Positions 15,350 through 22,469 of a stretch of DNA of 64,000 bases are shown piece after piece. This DNA comes from Anaerolineae bacterium (GTDB lineage Bacteria; Chloroflexota; Anaerolineae; Promineifilales; Promineifilaceae). The stretch's first letter is position 1. Each line of letters opens with the position of its first letter. The notes below the pieces were generated by a model. The model saw only the letters and a program-made list of their open reading frames with translations, had not been told where the DNA came from and searched no databases. A program made the position numbers and the translations under genes. Location of the stretch: assembly GCA_023382655.1 (NCBI GenBank), contig JAHDWK010000005.1, positions 197,801 through 261,800 on the forward strand, written 5' to 3'.

Positions 15350-15795
15350 GCCGCACGGCCGTATACCACACCACCGTCAACTGGAAAGGGGCACATTGGG
15401 GGCACATTGTCATGGGCAACGGGCCGGAGATGGATTTCTCCGCGCCGCCGGACGCGCAAGGGCACGCGGGCGTCTTCACACCGGAAGATGCCTTTGTTGC
15501 CGCCGCCAACACCTGCATCATGATGATGTTTATCTGGGCGGCGGAGCGGTTTAAGCTGCCCCTGCTCTCTTACGCATGTCGCGCCGAGGGGACTAAGCTG
15601 ATTGAGCTAGACCGGACGGAGATATTTACCCACCTGCGTTTTTACCCGGTGATACGGGTGGCGGCGGAAGGGGTGGACACGGCCGTGATGGAAACTCGCA
15701 TCCGCCGCGCTCTGCAATCCGCCCAAAAATACAGCCTGGTCGCCAATTCGGTGAAATCAGAAATTATCATCGAGCCAACGATTGAGATTGTGTAG
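15346..15795 (+). CDS. OsmC-family protein
   Basis: A 149-residue OsmC/Ohr-fold protein: VYHTTVNWKGAHWGHIVMGN, the PEDAFVAAANTCIMMMFIWA segment with Cys57 at the peroxidatic position, and a C-terminal half ending SAQKYSLVANSVKSEI. In classical OsmC/Ohr enzymes a second Cys lies in that last segment (Cys-Pro-x-Ser), and here it is absent. The protein may therefore be a one-cysteine peroxidase, a persulfide/thiol handler, or need an outside resolving thiol such as the lipoyl or thioredoxin neighbours. The start overlaps the previous stop (ATGA). Confidence 0.85.
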   Translation: MSRTAVYHTTVNWKGAHWGHIVMGNGPEMDFSAPPDAQGHAGVFTPEDAFVAAANTCIMMMFIWAAERFKLPLLSYACRAEGTKLIELDRTEIFTHLRFYPVIRVAAEGVDTAVMETRIRRALQSAQKYSLVANSVKSEIIIEPTIEIV

Positions 15796-15810
15796 CAACC
15801 AGTAGCGTTT

Positions 15811-15857
15811 GTCGTAGGCACTTCAGTGCCGTCAATAGGCGATAAATCGCCTACTAC
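15811..15857. repeat. TAGGCGAT-family palindrome
   Basis: Right arm GGCGATAAATCGCCTACTAC (15838-15857) is identical to the arm of the 39667-39713 element. The left arm (15811-15830) has changed in its inner part (GGCACTTCAGTGCC) but stays self-palindromic, giving a hairpin with two smaller hairpins. It sits within the operon, between the OsmC and thioredoxin genes. Confidence 0.8.
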
Positions 15858-15875
15858 AAACCGGAGGAGACAACC

Positions 15876-16127
15876 ATGTTAACCATTAAAGTGTTAGGTC
15901 CTGGCTGTGCCAACTGCCAACAGGTGGAAGCCGTAGCCAAACGAGCCGCCCAGATGTTGGGCCAACCGACCCACATCGAGAAAGTAACCGACCGCAGCCA
16001 GATCATGGCCTACCATCTGCTGGCCACGCCAGGGTTGGTGGTCAATGAAAAAGTGGTTTCGGCCGGGCGCATCCCCACTGAAGCCGAAGTGACCACCTGG
16101 TTGGCCGATGCCCTGGAAGCAGTCTGA
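15876..16127 (+). CDS. Small thioredoxin-fold protein (redox-active disulfide protein type)
   Basis: An 83-residue mini-thioredoxin: IKVLGPGCANCQQVEAVAKR with the Cys11-x-x-Cys14 active site, then LLATPGLVVNEKVVSAGRIP, which contains the cis-proline loop. It belongs to the MTH895-like family, often near permeases and ArsR regulators. It follows a good GGAGGA ribosome site. Likely electron donor for the OsmC, lipoyl or arsenate-reductase proteins nearby, by inference. Confidence 0.88.
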   Translation: MLTIKVLGPGCANCQQVEAVAKRAAQMLGQPTHIEKVTDRSQIMAYHLLATPGLVVNEKVVSAGRIPTEAEVTTWLADALEAV

Positions 16128-16145
16128 TCTGAAAGGAAGAGCGAC

Positions 16146-16499
16146 ATGACCGATTACATAGCCTACCATGCCCACCTGGAAGAGCGGCTGGGCCAATTGG
16201 GACGGGAACTCAGCGGCCCGATGGCCGGTTTTGCCCGCCTGCACCGCAAGGCGGTGGAAGACGGCGCGTTGAGCGGCAAGGTGAAAGAGTTAATGGCCCT
16301 GGCTATTAGCATCGTTGTCCATTGTGATGGCTGCATTGCCTACCATACCCATGATGCCGTTAAAGCCGGCGCTACACGAGTCGAGCTGCTGGAAACCATT
16401 GGCGTGGCTGTCTTGATGGCCGGTGGGCCGGGATCGATTTATGCGGCCCATGCTCTGGATGCTATCGAGCAATTTCTACCGGCAGAATCCAACGGCTGA
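16146..16499 (+). CDS. AhpD-like carboxymuconolactone decarboxylase-family protein
   Basis: A 117-residue all-helical protein with the AhpD redox motif SIVVHCDGCIAYHTHDAVKAG (Cys60, Cys63, His67). AhpD in mycobacteria links lipoylated enzymes to peroxidase reduction. Its presence with a lipoyl protein and a one-cysteine OsmC makes a lipoate-AhpD-OsmC electron relay plausible here. That relay is inferred, not shown. Confidence 0.88.
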   Translation: MTDYIAYHAHLEERLGQLGRELSGPMAGFARLHRKAVEDGALSGKVKELMALAISIVVHCDGCIAYHTHDAVKAGATRVELLETIGVAVLMAGGPGSIYAAHALDAIEQFLPAESNG

Positions 16500-16525
16500 C
16501 GGCCTGGAATGAAGAAAGAACCGGC

Positions 16526-16672
16526 ATGAAAAAAAGTTTGCAAGTGGCGCTGGATGATGAAGAAATCATCGAATTGATGCGCCTCCTGATGGATGATGAC
16601 GCGGAGGCAGCCCTGGCCTTCCTGAAAAAGCATTTTAAGGGCAAGGCCCGCGAACTGCTGGAAGGGGGCTGA
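16526..16672 (+). CDS. 48-residue acidic protein of unknown function
   Basis: ATG 16526 to TGA 16670-16672. The sequence starts MKKSLQVALDDEEIIELMRL and is helical, acidic in the first half and Lys-rich in the second (FLKKHFKGKARELLEGG). It lies in line with the operon, 26 bases after ahpD. I recognise no family. Even spacing and a complete frame suggest it is real. Confidence 0.55.
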   Translation: MKKSLQVALDDEEIIELMRLLMDDDAEAALAFLKKHFKGKARELLEGG

Positions 16673-16747
16673 AAGGTGATGATTCAAGTGCCCGGGTCTG
16701 GCATTCAACAGGTAAGCGGCGATTTATTTCGCCGGTGAGAAGGCGCG

Positions 16748-17263
16748 ATGTATCTGAACGGCATTGCCCTGACGCATACGTATCCCTGTCTGGCCGAGCC
16801 GGGCAAAATCATTGTGGATGGCAAACCGTCCCGGTCGCTGGCACAGGTGATACCGTATCTGGCGACGCTGCGGGGGGTGATTGCCTACAACCCGGACGCC
16901 CCCACGCTGACCTTTCGCCGCCAGCCAGGGTTCATGACGCTGTATGCCAACCGGGTAACAATTACCCAGGTGCGTAATGCCGACGAAGGGCTGGAATTGC
17001 TGGCGGCGCTCGCCGAAGCGATCAACGCCACCTGGGAACACCGGCAGGAACTAACGGCCGTGACCCACCACCGCCGTCGCCCCCGCCCCCTGGACATCTA
17101 TGCTCTGCTGCCGCAAACGAATTGTAAACAGTGCGGCGAAGCTACCTGCATGGCCTTTGCTTTTGGCCTGATCCAGCAAAACCGGACGATCACCGAATGT
17201 CCGACGTTGGCCCAAGACCCGGCTTTTGTCAGCCGGCGGGATACGTTGGCAGGCATGTTTTAA
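16748..17263 (+). CDS. 4Fe-4S cluster protein (corrinoid-protein-type FeS domain)
   Basis: A 171-residue protein with an unfamiliar N-terminal part (1-105) and a C-terminal iron-sulfur domain, LLPQTNCKQCGEATCMAFAF. Its cysteines at 126, 129, 134 and 151 follow the C-x2-C-x4-C-x16-C pattern of the FeS domain found in corrinoid/iron-sulfur protein and related redox proteins. It could pass electrons to the lipoyl or disulfide proteins upstream. Last gene of the operon on present evidence. Confidence 0.75.
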   Translation: MYLNGIALTHTYPCLAEPGKIIVDGKPSRSLAQVIPYLATLRGVIAYNPDAPTLTFRRQPGFMTLYANRVTITQVRNADEGLELLAALAEAINATWEHRQELTAVTHHRRRPRPLDIYALLPQTNCKQCGEATCMAFAFGLIQQNRTITECPTLAQDPAFVSRRDTLAGMF

Positions 17264-17270
17264 TCGAAGA

Positions 17271-17303
17271 AGAAGTTCAACTTTTCAAAAAAGTTGAACT
17301 TCT
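17271..17303. repeat. GTTCAACTT hairpin
   Basis: AGAAGTTCAACTT (17271-17283) and AAGTTGAACTTCT (17291-17303) pair perfectly, followed by a partial third copy of the arm to about 17313. Placed eight bases after the FeS-protein stop, it could end the operon transcript. The same element occurs at 46366-46396. Confidence 0.75.
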
Positions 17304-17325
17304 GTTGAACTTCTGAAACTTCAAG

Positions 17326-18075
17326 ATGAAACGATTACTGGTCATTTTAGCTCACCCGGATGATGAAAGTTTCCCCATCGGTGGCACGCTGGCACGGTAC
17401 GCGGATGAAGGCGTTGCTGTGACCCTGGTTTGTGCTACTAAGGGGGAAGCGGGCATTCCTGGACACTCGGCGGTGGGCACGGCCGTGCAGCGGGAACAGG
17501 AACTGGCGGCGGCTGCCCAAATTTTGGGTGTGTCTGACCTGCGTTTCCTGGACTACCGGGATGGTCACGTGGCGGAAGTGGCTGTGCACACGGCCGTGAC
17601 CCAATTAGTCAGCCTGCTCCAGGAGATTCGGCCCCAGGCGGTGATCACCTTTGGCCCGGATGGCATTTCCGGCCACCCGGACCATCTGGCCGTGCATCAC
17701 CTGGTCACGGCCGCCTTTGACCGCGCCGGAATAGTCTGCAATCTTATTGAGGGTGGTACGGTTTCTATTGGTTTGGATGGCGGTATTAGCCCTTGTTGGC
17801 CGCTTATGCACAACCACACCAGCTATCTACATGGCAAACCCCACCAATCACGCAGACACGTGGTAGGCAATGTCAACGAACGGGAGTTGTTAGGCATCTG
17901 GCTGGATGAAGCGTATGTCACTTACCGGCAAAAAATGCAGAGTTTTGCTTTTGCCCCCTGTACCTACTGCGGCGGCTGTGAATTGTCGGAAGAAAATGAA
18001 GAAGATTGTTTTGGCAATGAATTCCCCGCCTGTGGTAACTGCCTGTGGGCACAAGGCGTCATCCCATGTCCATGA
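17326..18075 (+). CDS. Chimera of PIG-L deacetylase N-part and radical-SAM maturase C-part
   Basis: Residues 1 to about 135 are a PIG-L/LmbE deacetylase: LVILAHPDDESFPIGGTLAR, the DLRFLDYRDG block, and ISGHPDHLAVHHLVTAAFDR with the zinc-binding AHPDDE and GHPDH motifs. The normal C-terminal third of that family is missing. From about residue 136 the sequence changes character to a cysteine-rich tail (SPCWPLMHNH, APCTYCGGCELSEENEEDCF, PACGNCLWAQGVIPCP). I recognise this as the SPASM-like end of radical-SAM maturases of tungsten aldehyde oxidoreductases. GC falls at the junction (about 17731). The best reading is a deletion that joined two genes. The tail assignment is from memory of the motif. 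Confidence 0.6.
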   Translation: MKRLLVILAHPDDESFPIGGTLARYADEGVAVTLVCATKGEAGIPGHSAVGTAVQREQELAAAAQILGVSDLRFLDYRDGHVAEVAVHTAVTQLVSLLQEIRPQAVITFGPDGISGHPDHLAVHHLVTAAFDRAGIVCNLIEGGTVSIGLDGGISPCWPLMHNHTSYLHGKPHQSRRHVVGNVNERELLGIWLDEAYVTYRQKMQSFAFAPCTYCGGCELSEENEEDCFGNEFPACGNCLWAQGVIPCP

Positions 18076-18271
18076 TGCGCGAACTGACCTGCGGTTGTGG
18101 CAGCACGGCCGTTCCTCCTGCATACCCCCTCGCTGATTGATAATCTCTTTTCCACAACCAGCACACTCAACTTGTCACATCCTTTTAAGGTTGACTTAAG
18201 GTTGGGCGAATGTCGCGTTAAAGGCGAAATTGTCTCTCGTGGTTATCCTGTTCTTGTTATGAAATTGATGT

Positions 18272-18333
18272 CGTGATGCGTGATGCCTGAGACCGCTATG
18301 GTCACGCATCACGCATCACGCATCGCGTATCAC
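18272..18333. repeat. GTGATGC-family palindrome before the bat cluster
   Basis: Left CGTGATGCGTGATGCCTGAG and right GTCACGCATCACGCATCACG runs pair around an 11-base centre. It separates the PIG-L chimera from the bat genes. The remainder of 18076-18271 holds a possible 24-codon frame from 18068 (MSMMRELTCGCGSTAVPPAY...), which overlaps the chimera's stop, and nothing else I can assign. Confidence 0.7.
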
Positions 18334-18348
18334 TTGTAAGGAGAACTT

Positions 18349-19392
18349 ATGACCGGAAAGCAACAAAGGATGCCCTTTATTTTGATGAGCCTGGTGGTCA
18401 CGGCCGTACTCGCCTTTTTCGCCACCACCACCTATGCTCAATCATCCGCCACCATCACCGCGGATCGCCACATGTTGACGGTGGGTGATCCTGTGATTTT
18501 GACCGTTAGCGTCACCCACCCGGAAGGCAGCGTGGTGTTATTTCCCGAATTGGAAGCAAACTGGGGCGACTTGATCGTGCGCAGCCAGTCCGCGCCGGAA
18601 ACGGTGAGCAACGGAAATGGCACATCCGTCACCAGCCAACAGATTGACGCCCGCCTCTTTGTCCCCGGTGACTTCCAGACGCCGCCATTGACCATCACCA
18701 TTGCGGATACGGCCGGCAATTTGAGCGAAACGGCCGTCCCCCCCCTCCCTCTCTCCGTGCAATCCGTTCTCGTCGAAGGGGACACGGAACTGCGCGACAT
18801 TAAACCGCAGGCCAGCCTGCCGCTGCCAACCGCCTGGCCTTATGTGGTGGGGGGGCTGTTTGTTGTCATGGCGATGGGCGCTTTCAACATTTACATGTGG
18901 CGCAGGGGCCAAACGGCCGTAGACAACCGGCTGCCCTACGAGAAGGTGTTGGACGCGCTGGTAGCTATTGACAAACAGGGGTATGTAAAGAACGGCCGTT
19001 ACAAAGAACAATATGCCGCCGTCAGTGATACTCTGCGCACCTACTTTGAAACCATCACCAAAATCCCTTTCACCGACCGTACGACGGCCGAAATTCGCTA
19101 CGACCTGGCCGCCGGGCCGCTCAATTTGGGCGACGCGCAACGACTGCTGCTGCTGCTGGAAGACGCCGACTGGGTGAAATTTGCCAAAGTGACACCCACC
19201 CAACACGAAGCCGAACGGCTGACCCAGGACGCCCGGCAGTTGGTGCTGGACACCAAACCGGAAGCCCCTGCATTGAAGCCCGTAAGCCGTAAGCCGTTAT
19301 CCGTAAACCGTAAACCGTCACGCCTGGGTAAACCAAAATCGGACTACGGATTACGAATGACGGATTACGAAAAACAAGAGACAACGATATGA
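18349..19392 (+). CDS. Membrane protein with BatD-like N-terminus, bat cluster
   Basis: A 347-residue protein: signal peptide (about 1-30, ending TTYAQ), an Ig-like extracytoplasmic domain (TVGDPVILTVSVTHPEGSVV, GDFQTPPLTITI), a TM helix (about 163-183) and a cytosolic helical domain (LRTYFETITKIPFTDRTTAE). The layout is that of the small protein placed before BatA in many clusters. The last 38 residues or so are encoded by a CCGTAA/TTACGGATTACG repeat run (19275-19378), so the natural C-terminus was extended or replaced by repeat DNA. The start has AAGGAG. The stop overlaps batA (ATGA). Confidence 0.75.
   Translation: MTGKQQRMPFILMSLVVTAVLAFFATTTYAQSSATITADRHMLTVGDPVILTVSVTHPEGSVVLFPELEANWGDLIVRSQSAPETVSNGNGTSVTSQQIDARLFVPGDFQTPPLTITIADTAGNLSETAVPPLPLSVQSVLVEGDTELRDIKPQASLPLPTAWPYVVGGLFVVMAMGAFNIYMWRRGQTAVDNRLPYEKVLDALVAIDKQGYVKNGRYKEQYAAVSDTLRTYFETITKIPFTDRTTAEIRYDLAAGPLNLGDAQRLLLLLEDADWVKFAKVTPTQHEAERLTQDARQLVLDTKPEAPALKPVSRKPLSVNRKPSRLGKPKSDYGLRMTDYEKQETTI
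19275..19378 (+). repeat. CCGTAA/TTACGGATTACG element inside the bat membrane-protein gene
   Basis: Runs of CGTAAGCCGTAAGCCGTTAT on the left and CGGACTACGGATTACGAATG on the right form a loose palindrome in frame. It encodes an Arg/Lys/Tyr-rich tail up to the batA junction. The same words occur at 21418, 41898 and 44690. Confidence 0.8.
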
Positions 19393-20390
19393 ATTTTCAA
19401 TTTGCCACACCCTGGTTTTTGAGTCTGCTCATTATTATCCCCGCTTTAGCCCTGTGGCACTGGCGCAACCGGGCGGCGAAACCGGCGACTATCAGTTACG
19501 CGGTGGCGGATATGACCAAAGGTTTACCCGGCTCCTGGCGCATCACCGCACGGCCGTTGCTCACCATTGCCCGCCTGCTGGCTGTGGCCATGCTGGTCAT
19601 TGGGCTGGCGCGACCGCAACTCGGCCATGCCCGCGAGATTATCAAAGGTGAAGGGGTGGAGATCGCCCTGGCGCTGGACATCTCCGGCAGTATGGCCTCA
19701 CTCGATTTTGAGCCGGAAAACCGGCTGGAAGCGTCCAAACGGGTGATTGGCGAGTTTATTGGGGCACGGCCGTATGACAAACTCGGCCTGGTCATCTTTA
19801 GCAACGAAGCCTATGCCCAAAGCCCACTCACGTTGGACCACACCATGCTGCAACGCTCGCTCGATCAGGTGGAACTGGCGACCGACCTGGGGCTGGAGGA
19901 TGGCACGGCCATTGGTCTGGGGCTGGCCAACGCTGCCAACATGCTCACCAGCAGCGACGCGGACAGCAAAGTGGTCATCCTGCTCACCGACGGCGTGAAC
20001 AACGCCGGGCAAATTGACCCGCTGACGGCCGCCGAAGCCGCCAAAACGCTGGGCATCAAGGTGTACACCATTGGCGCGGGCAAAACAGGGCAGGTGCCCG
20101 TGCCCGTAGATACCATTTTTGGCACGCAAGTCAGCTACCAGGAAAGCCAGATTGACGAGGATACGCTGCGGCAGGTGGCTGACATTACCGGCGGCCAATA
20201 CTTCCGCGCCGAAGACAGCAATGCCCTGGCCCAAATTTATGACCAGATCAACCAGCTTGAAAAATCACAGGTGGAAATCCAGGTTTACAACCAGTACCAG
20301 GAACTCATGATCTGGCTCGTCTTCCCGGCCGCCCTGCTCCTTGTGGCGGAGATGCTGCTGCGCAAGACGGAGTTTCGGACGATTCCCTGA
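19389..20390 (+). CDS. batA: BatA-like von Willebrand factor A membrane protein
   Basis: A 333-residue protein anchored by N-terminal TM segments (about 10-25 and 58-75) and one C-terminal TM (about 305-325). The VWA domain has a complete MIDAS: LALDISGSMASLDF, a Thr in the middle and ILLTDGVNNAGQ. BatA-E complexes act in the periplasm and are linked to stress tolerance and to MoxR ATPases. No moxR gene is in this cluster. It is translationally coupled to the gene before it. Confidence 0.88.
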   Translation: MNFQFATPWFLSLLIIIPALALWHWRNRAAKPATISYAVADMTKGLPGSWRITARPLLTIARLLAVAMLVIGLARPQLGHAREIIKGEGVEIALALDISGSMASLDFEPENRLEASKRVIGEFIGARPYDKLGLVIFSNEAYAQSPLTLDHTMLQRSLDQVELATDLGLEDGTAIGLGLANAANMLTSSDADSKVVILLTDGVNNAGQIDPLTAAEAAKTLGIKVYTIGAGKTGQVPVPVDTIFGTQVSYQESQIDEDTLRQVADITGGQYFRAEDSNALAQIYDQINQLEKSQVEIQVYNQYQELMIWLVFPAALLLVAEMLLRKTEFRTIP

Positions 20391-20394
20391 TGGT

Positions 20395-20416
20395 TCACGC
20401 ATCACGTGATGCGTGA
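20395..20416. repeat. Perfect 22-bp palindrome between batA and batB (GTGATGC family)
   Basis: TCACGCATCAC is followed directly by GTGATGCGTGA. A loopless palindrome four bases after the batA stop, the minimal form of the GTGATGC family. Confidence 0.85.
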
Positions 20417-20429
20417 CAACGAGGTAATG

Positions 20430-21506
20430 ATGACTTTTGCAAAACCAACTTTCTTATTTTTCTTGATATTGATTCCCGCATTTATCCTCTTTTTTGTCTG
20501 GGCGAATGCGCAGCGGAAGGGGGCGCTGGCGAAATTGGGCGACCGCCATTTGATTGAACGGCTCAGCGCGCAGGTGAACTGGCACGGCCGTCGCTGGCAA
20601 ATCATTCTCTGGTTAACGGCCTTTGCCTTCCTGGTCATTGCCCTGGCTCGGCCGCAGTGGGGGGCGGAAGTGCGCGAAGTGGAGCAGGAAGGGTTGCAGG
20701 TGATGGTGGCTCTGGACGTGAGTGAATCTATGCTCGCTGAAGACCTGAAGCCTACCCGCCTGGAACAGGCCAAACTGGAAATCAGCGACCTGATGGACAG
20801 GCTGAACGGTGACGAGATCGGCCTGGTGCTGTTCTCCGGGGCCAGCTTTATCCAGTTCCCGTTGACCACCGACTACAACACCGCCCGCAACTATCTGGAC
20901 AGCGTGGGGCCGGGTTCCATTTCCCGCCCCGGTACAGCCATTGGCGATGCCATCCGCACCGCCATGACCGGCTTTGACCCGAACCTGGACAGCCAGAAAG
21001 TGCTGGTCATCATCACCGACGGCGAAGACCACGAGACCGACCCGATTGGCGCAGCGCAAGCAGCGGCCGAGGAAGGGATCATCATCTACACCATCGGCTT
21101 TGGCACGCCGGAAGGCGCGCCGGTGCCGGAAACAGACGAGTGGGGCAACGTTGTTGGCTACAAACAAGACGCGCAGGGCAACACCGTCATCTCCCGGTTG
21201 GAGAGCGGTACGTTGGAGGAGATTGCTGGGATTGGTCACGGCCGTTACTTCCAGGCCAGCGCCGACGGTTCCGAACTGGACGCCCTGCTGGCCGAAATTG
21301 ACACGTTGCAGCGCACCCAACTGGCCAACCGCACCGAAACGAAAATGATTGAACGCTATCAGGGTTTCCTCTTCCTGGCGATTCTGGCCCTGGTGTTGGC
21401 GGAGTTGATTCCCGACCGGAGCGTGAGCCGTAAACCGTTATCCGTATTCCGTCACGGTTCACGGATTACGGCTCACGGATTACGAAACACGGAGGCCGCA
21501 CAATGA
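20430..21506 (+). CDS. batB: BatB-like von Willebrand factor A membrane protein
   Basis: A second VWA protein of about 358 residues, with two N-terminal TM segments (FLFFLILIPAFILFFVW and IILWLTAFAFLVIALA), MIDAS VALDVSESMLAEDL and VLVIITDGEDHETDPIGAA, and a C-terminal TM (FLFLAILALVLAELI). The ATG at 20427 is also possible; GAGG lies two or five bases upstream. The last 28 residues or so are encoded by a TTACGG-type repeat run (21418-21492), as in the first gene of the cluster. The stop overlaps batC. Confidence 0.87.
   Translation: MTFAKPTFLFFLILIPAFILFFVWANAQRKGALAKLGDRHLIERLSAQVNWHGRRWQIILWLTAFAFLVIALARPQWGAEVREVEQEGLQVMVALDVSESMLAEDLKPTRLEQAKLEISDLMDRLNGDEIGLVLFSGASFIQFPLTTDYNTARNYLDSVGPGSISRPGTAIGDAIRTAMTGFDPNLDSQKVLVIITDGEDHETDPIGAAQAAAEEGIIIYTIGFGTPEGAPVPETDEWGNVVGYKQDAQGNTVISRLESGTLEEIAGIGHGRYFQASADGSELDALLAEIDTLQRTQLANRTETKMIERYQGFLFLAILALVLAELIPDRSVSRKPLSVFRHGSRITAHGLRNTEAAQ
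21418..21492 (+). repeat. CCGTAA/TTACGG element inside the batB 3' end
   Basis: GTGAGCCGTAAACCGTTATC on the left and CACGGTTCACGGATTACGGC on the right, in frame. It supplies the Arg/His-rich last residues of BatB and reaches to the batC ribosome site. Confidence 0.8.
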
Positions 21507-22384
21507 AAAAGAGAAACAAGATCATCATTCTCGGCCTGGCGGCCGTGAGCCTGCTGGTAGTTGCTTTGCTGGCAGTGGTCAATGGGGCTGACCCGGTGGC
21601 GAAATTGATCCGCCAGGGCAACGGCGCTTATGCCGAGCAGGCGTACCTGGAAGCGTTGGAACTGTACCAGAACGCCCAGATTGAAAATCCTGAACTGGCA
21701 GAACCGTACTACAACGCCGCCAACGCCTTTTACCGCGAAGGGCAGTATGAACAGGCGTTGGCACAGATGCAGCAAGCGCTGCTTTACGCCGACGAAGAGT
21801 TGGCACAGAACAGCTACTTTAACCTGGGTAACAGCTTTTATAACGCGCAGGATTTGGGCACGGCCGTGCAGTCCTACATCCAGGCCCTTCTCCTGAACCC
21901 GAACGACGCCGACGCCAAATACAACCTGGAACTGGCGCTGAACCAACAGCAGCAACAAGAGCAGCAGGATCAGCAGCAAGAACAGAACCAGGAACAACAA
22001 GAGCAGGATCAGCAAGAGCAAGATCAGAATGGTGAAGGGCAGCAAGACCAACAAGACAAATCTGGCGAAAACGGCGACCAACAAAATGACCAGCAAGAAG
22101 GTCAAGAAGGCGATCAGCAAAACGAAAACCAGAATGGTGAACAGCAAAATGAAGGGCAAGACGGCCGTCCGCAAGACCAGCAAAATCAAAACGGCCAGCC
22201 TAACCAGCCCGGCCAACCAGGGGATCAACCCGGTACCCAGGCCGGTTTGCAGCCGGGCGAGAAATTGAGCGAAGAACAGGCGGAACAGCTTTTGGCCGCC
22301 ATCGCCGGAAATGCCCAGACGTTGCAAGAGAAGCTGGGGCAGATATTGGTCGTGCCCGGCCCGCCGCCGGCGCAGGATTGGTGA
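21503..22384 (+). CDS. batC: BatC-like TPR protein with Gln/Glu/Asp-rich region
   Basis: A 293-residue secreted or membrane-anchored protein. It has an N-terminal TM/signal (IIILGLAAVSLLVVALLAVV), two to three TPR units (about 35-150, AEPYYNAANAFYREGQYEQA, LAQNSYFNLGNSFYNAQDLG), then about 100 residues made almost only of Gln, Glu, Asp, Asn and Gly, and a short helical end. Such low-complexity tails are typical of BatC. The CAG/CAA/GAA codon mix in the tail is irregular, so it is not a pure DNA microsatellite. It is coupled to batB (ATGA). Confidence 0.85.
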   Translation: MKKRNKIIILGLAAVSLLVVALLAVVNGADPVAKLIRQGNGAYAEQAYLEALELYQNAQIENPELAEPYYNAANAFYREGQYEQALAQMQQALLYADEELAQNSYFNLGNSFYNAQDLGTAVQSYIQALLLNPNDADAKYNLELALNQQQQQEQQDQQQEQNQEQQEQDQQEQDQNGEGQQDQQDKSGENGDQQNDQQEGQEGDQQNENQNGEQQNEGQDGRPQDQQNQNGQPNQPGQPGDQPGTQAGLQPGEKLSEEQAEQLLAAIAGNAQTLQEKLGQILVVPGPPPAQDW

Positions 22385-22456
22385 GAAGTAAGCAGTGAGC
22401 AGTCAGCAGTCAGCAGAATGTACTGTTCACTGCTGACTGCCGACTGCTCACTGACT
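22385..22456. repeat. GCAGT-family palindrome between batC and batD
   Basis: Left run AAGCAGTGAGCAGTCAGCAG and right run CACTGCTGACTGCCGACTGC pair over most of their length around a short centre. The same word family is at 2308, 28118 and 38041. Confidence 0.8.
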
Positions 22457-22469
22457 AAAAGGTGAAACT

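Noticed and set aside
16679-16738. 19-codon frame after the 48-residue protein
   Set aside because: Too short to support, although a GAAAGGTG-like site precedes it.
21473-22327. Leu/Ile-rich minus-strand frame of 284 codons resembling a membrane protein
   Set aside because: It is the antisense shadow of the Gln/Glu-rich part of BatC (CAG/GAA read backwards gives Leu/Phe codons).
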